Assembly: GCF_027409185.1 (NCBI RefSeq)
Contig: NC_084463.1
Location: 109,416,133-109,480,132 of the forward strand
Reading direction: 5' to 3'
DNA: 64,000 nt
Source: Cynocephalus volans
Lineage: Eukaryota; Chordata; Mammalia; Dermoptera; Cynocephalidae
Positions 62,301 to 64,000 of the stretch are shown piece after piece (the stretch's first letter is position 1; every line of letters begins with the position of its first letter). The notes below the pieces were generated by a model. That model made no database searches. It was given only the letters and a program-made list of their open reading frames with translations, and was not told the DNA's origin. Made by a program: the position numbers and the translations under genes.

Positions 62301-63993
62301 CGCCAGCCCTAGCAAACTAATACACTCACTGATATCTCATGTTCACTTCTGCAAACTGGCCATGGAAGATCTGTGCTTATCCAAAAACTATACTGCCGGA
62401 CACACACAGCTGAGGCATACAGGTCTGACAGGGCCACCCAGAGTAGCATGCTAGGCAGATGTGAGGAGTCAGGGACTTGCCTCTGGAGCTGTCTTTATCT
62501 GAGCCCGGTAATAAAAACCATCTTGTTCCCTTCTTGCCAGGACCCACATGTCAGCAGCATCTCCGACTCTTCCCAGCCAGCCAGGCCTCTGCCATGCTGG
62601 GTCAGCAATGTGGAGACATGGGTGATAAGTGGTATACCTGGAGAAGAGCAAATAGAACTAGGGGTGGAGAGCACCACAGCGTGTATGACATACAAGGATA
62701 TGTGGAACAGAAATCCACATAGAAAGTGGCAATCCATGACTTCTGGTAAAATAAGGTAAACTTTTGGGAGGGGAAGAAGGAGAGGACAGTGAAGGGAACC
62801 ATCATTTGTGGATTGGGAATTGTTTCAAGGTAGCCAAAATGTGATCAGCCTTAATATATTGAAGTTAATTGATGCTTGTTCTTAGACTAGACAACAGACC
62901 AGGAAAGAGTGGTGTGAAGGTACATCCTAAGGCAGTGTGTGGCACTCCAGGATGAGGTGTGGAGGCTTGGATGGTAATGCTAAAGGAGCACAATTGTAAG
63001 GCCACTCAGTGCTGTGTGGTCAGAGGGACGAGGATGTGTTTGAGCAGGGGCAGCACAGAGGAGCTGAGTAAGGGGCTGTGGGATAAAGAAAGGAGAAGCT
63101 TGTTCTGGAAAATTTTGTGGGCAGGGCCAGCTGGCCTGGGGGAGTTGTTGAATCAGGATTTGAGCAAGCCGGAATACAAAGATGCTTAACTCTGGCCTTG
63201 AACAGAATGGGCCACATAGGTGAGTCCAGAAAGGGAGCAATTAAAGACCATTCAAGTTGGCATGTCCCTAATCTGGGCACACTGAATTGAGTAGCACGGA
63301 CATGAGTCCCTGGAACCTACACAGTTTGTAGGTGCATATAGGCTGAGGTTCTTTGCCCTCTTGAACTCACACTTTAGACAGCAGACAGGATACTATTCAG
63401 GAAAAACCTGGACAATTGAGGGATGCTGAGAGAATCTGAAGAGGGACCTGGAGATTCTTAGTTGCTGGTTGCAGAAACTCTAATTTCTCATGTGCTGCCA
63501 GAGTAAGTCTTTAGTTGAAGAGAAAATGACCTAGAAATTTTGTAACTGGTCATCCCTGACCGCCTCCTCTCATACATGCCCACCGCGACATCCGCCACTA
63601 TGCTACAAGGTGGGACAAAAGCCAGGTCAACCCTGGAGGTCACCAGGAGTACGGATTAGGCTGGGGTAATATACTTATACCCCACGCAAATCACAGGCCA
63701 ACAGGAAAGGCCCTTTCACCCTTCCCAGGAGGCAAGTTCTCTCCCTTGTGGTACACCATCTAGAGTCAGGAACAAAGGAAGAAGAAAGAGGCACACCACT
63801 TCCTCCAGAGGGGCAGAGACAGGTACCTCGTGGGGGGGTTGCTCCTGGTGAGCCAGGGCACTTGGAGGGCAAAGGGGCAGATGGAGGAGAGTTCGCAGGG
63901 TGGAGCAGCACAGTCCCAGGCAGGGGCCCTCAGGGTTGTGGCCGCACTGCAGTATTTGTCCAAAGGCATCCTGGGCCTGGTGGAGTATTCCAT
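56346..63993 (-). CDS. C11orf16: C11orf16 orthologue, uncharacterised Tudor-like (DUF4537-type) protein, five coding exons
   Basis: Exons in coding order are 63993-63827, 62637-62481, 60904-60685, 60031-59390 and 56536-56346 (stop TAA at 56348-56346), giving 458 codons. The human protein is 467 aa as I recall it. Residues about 85-205 form two Tudor-like units: MWVLARREQDGFYYRAQI at 86-103 and GDKVLAPWEPDQQQYGPG at 151-168, followed by IIVQFWNGRTAKVPLGG at 188-204. Residues 260-280 are very Cys-rich (CPPCHPHTCCQLLCQGCLCC). A Ser run lies at 332-337. Function is unknown; Tudor-like folds often bind modified peptides, but that is inference here. Intron 2 uses a GC donor (AG then GCAAGT); the others are GT-AG. 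Exon phases agree throughout. The C terminus after residue 429 appears shifted in frame relative to human. The start lies only 7 bases from the window edge, so the promoter and 5'UTR are missing. Confidence 0.93.
61866..62324 (+). mobile_element. MLT1-like MaLR solo LTR in C11orf16 intron 2
   Basis: Full-length-looking LTR: AAATTCATATGCTGAAGTA and CAGAATGTGACCTTATTTGG near the start, CCTCCAGAACTGAGACAATA and CCAGCCCTAGCAAACTAATA at the end. Old, non-coding. Confidence 0.85.
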
Positions 63994-64000
63994 GGCCTTT

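Overview
This window reads as mammalian nuclear DNA: spliced genes with GT-AG introns, two CpG islands, and a background dense in LINE-1, L2, MIR, MaLR LTRs and fossil DNA transposons. The most species-telling signal is nine copies of a tRNA-Ile-derived SINE, present as monomers, dimers and a GC-rich dimer-like variant. Most are flanked by clear target-site duplications. From family knowledge these look like the CYN/t-SINE elements of colugos (Dermoptera), so I infer a flying lemur. I could not run a database search to confirm that.

Layout: bases 1 to about 47,300 hold no exon I can recognise. They carry only repeats, AT-rich unique sequence and one isolated CpG island near 22.0-22.6 kb with minus-strand splice donors. 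A second CpG island at 47.3-48.1 kb is the promoter of AKIP1 (plus strand, five coding exons, 210 aa, ending at 54,806). It also carries a minus-strand splice donor at 47,639. The order expected from human chromosome 11p15 is DENND2B (minus), AKIP1 (plus), C11orf16 (minus), so the left 47 kb is most likely the 5' end and long first intron(s) of DENND2B, with the 22-kb island as an alternative promoter. The right end, 56,346-63,993, is the complete coding part of the C11orf16 orthologue on the minus strand (five coding exons, 458 aa). It contains a tandem Tudor-like region and a GC-AG intron.

AKIP1 and C11orf16 converge, and their poly(A) signals sit within about 40 bases of each other at 55.07-55.11 kb. 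AKIP1 encodes a protein kinase A catalytic-subunit binding protein. C11orf16 is uncharacterised. They are neighbours rather than a functional pathway.

The repeats show layered insertions: a SINE and a TA-flanked Tigger-like element inside one LINE-1, MaLR LTRs inside two LINE-1s, a mariner transposase fossil together with a related short inverted-repeat element 36 kb away, and a 76-bp segment copied between two places 1 kb apart. I found no CRISPR array, bacterial-type system or evidence of a novel gene system.
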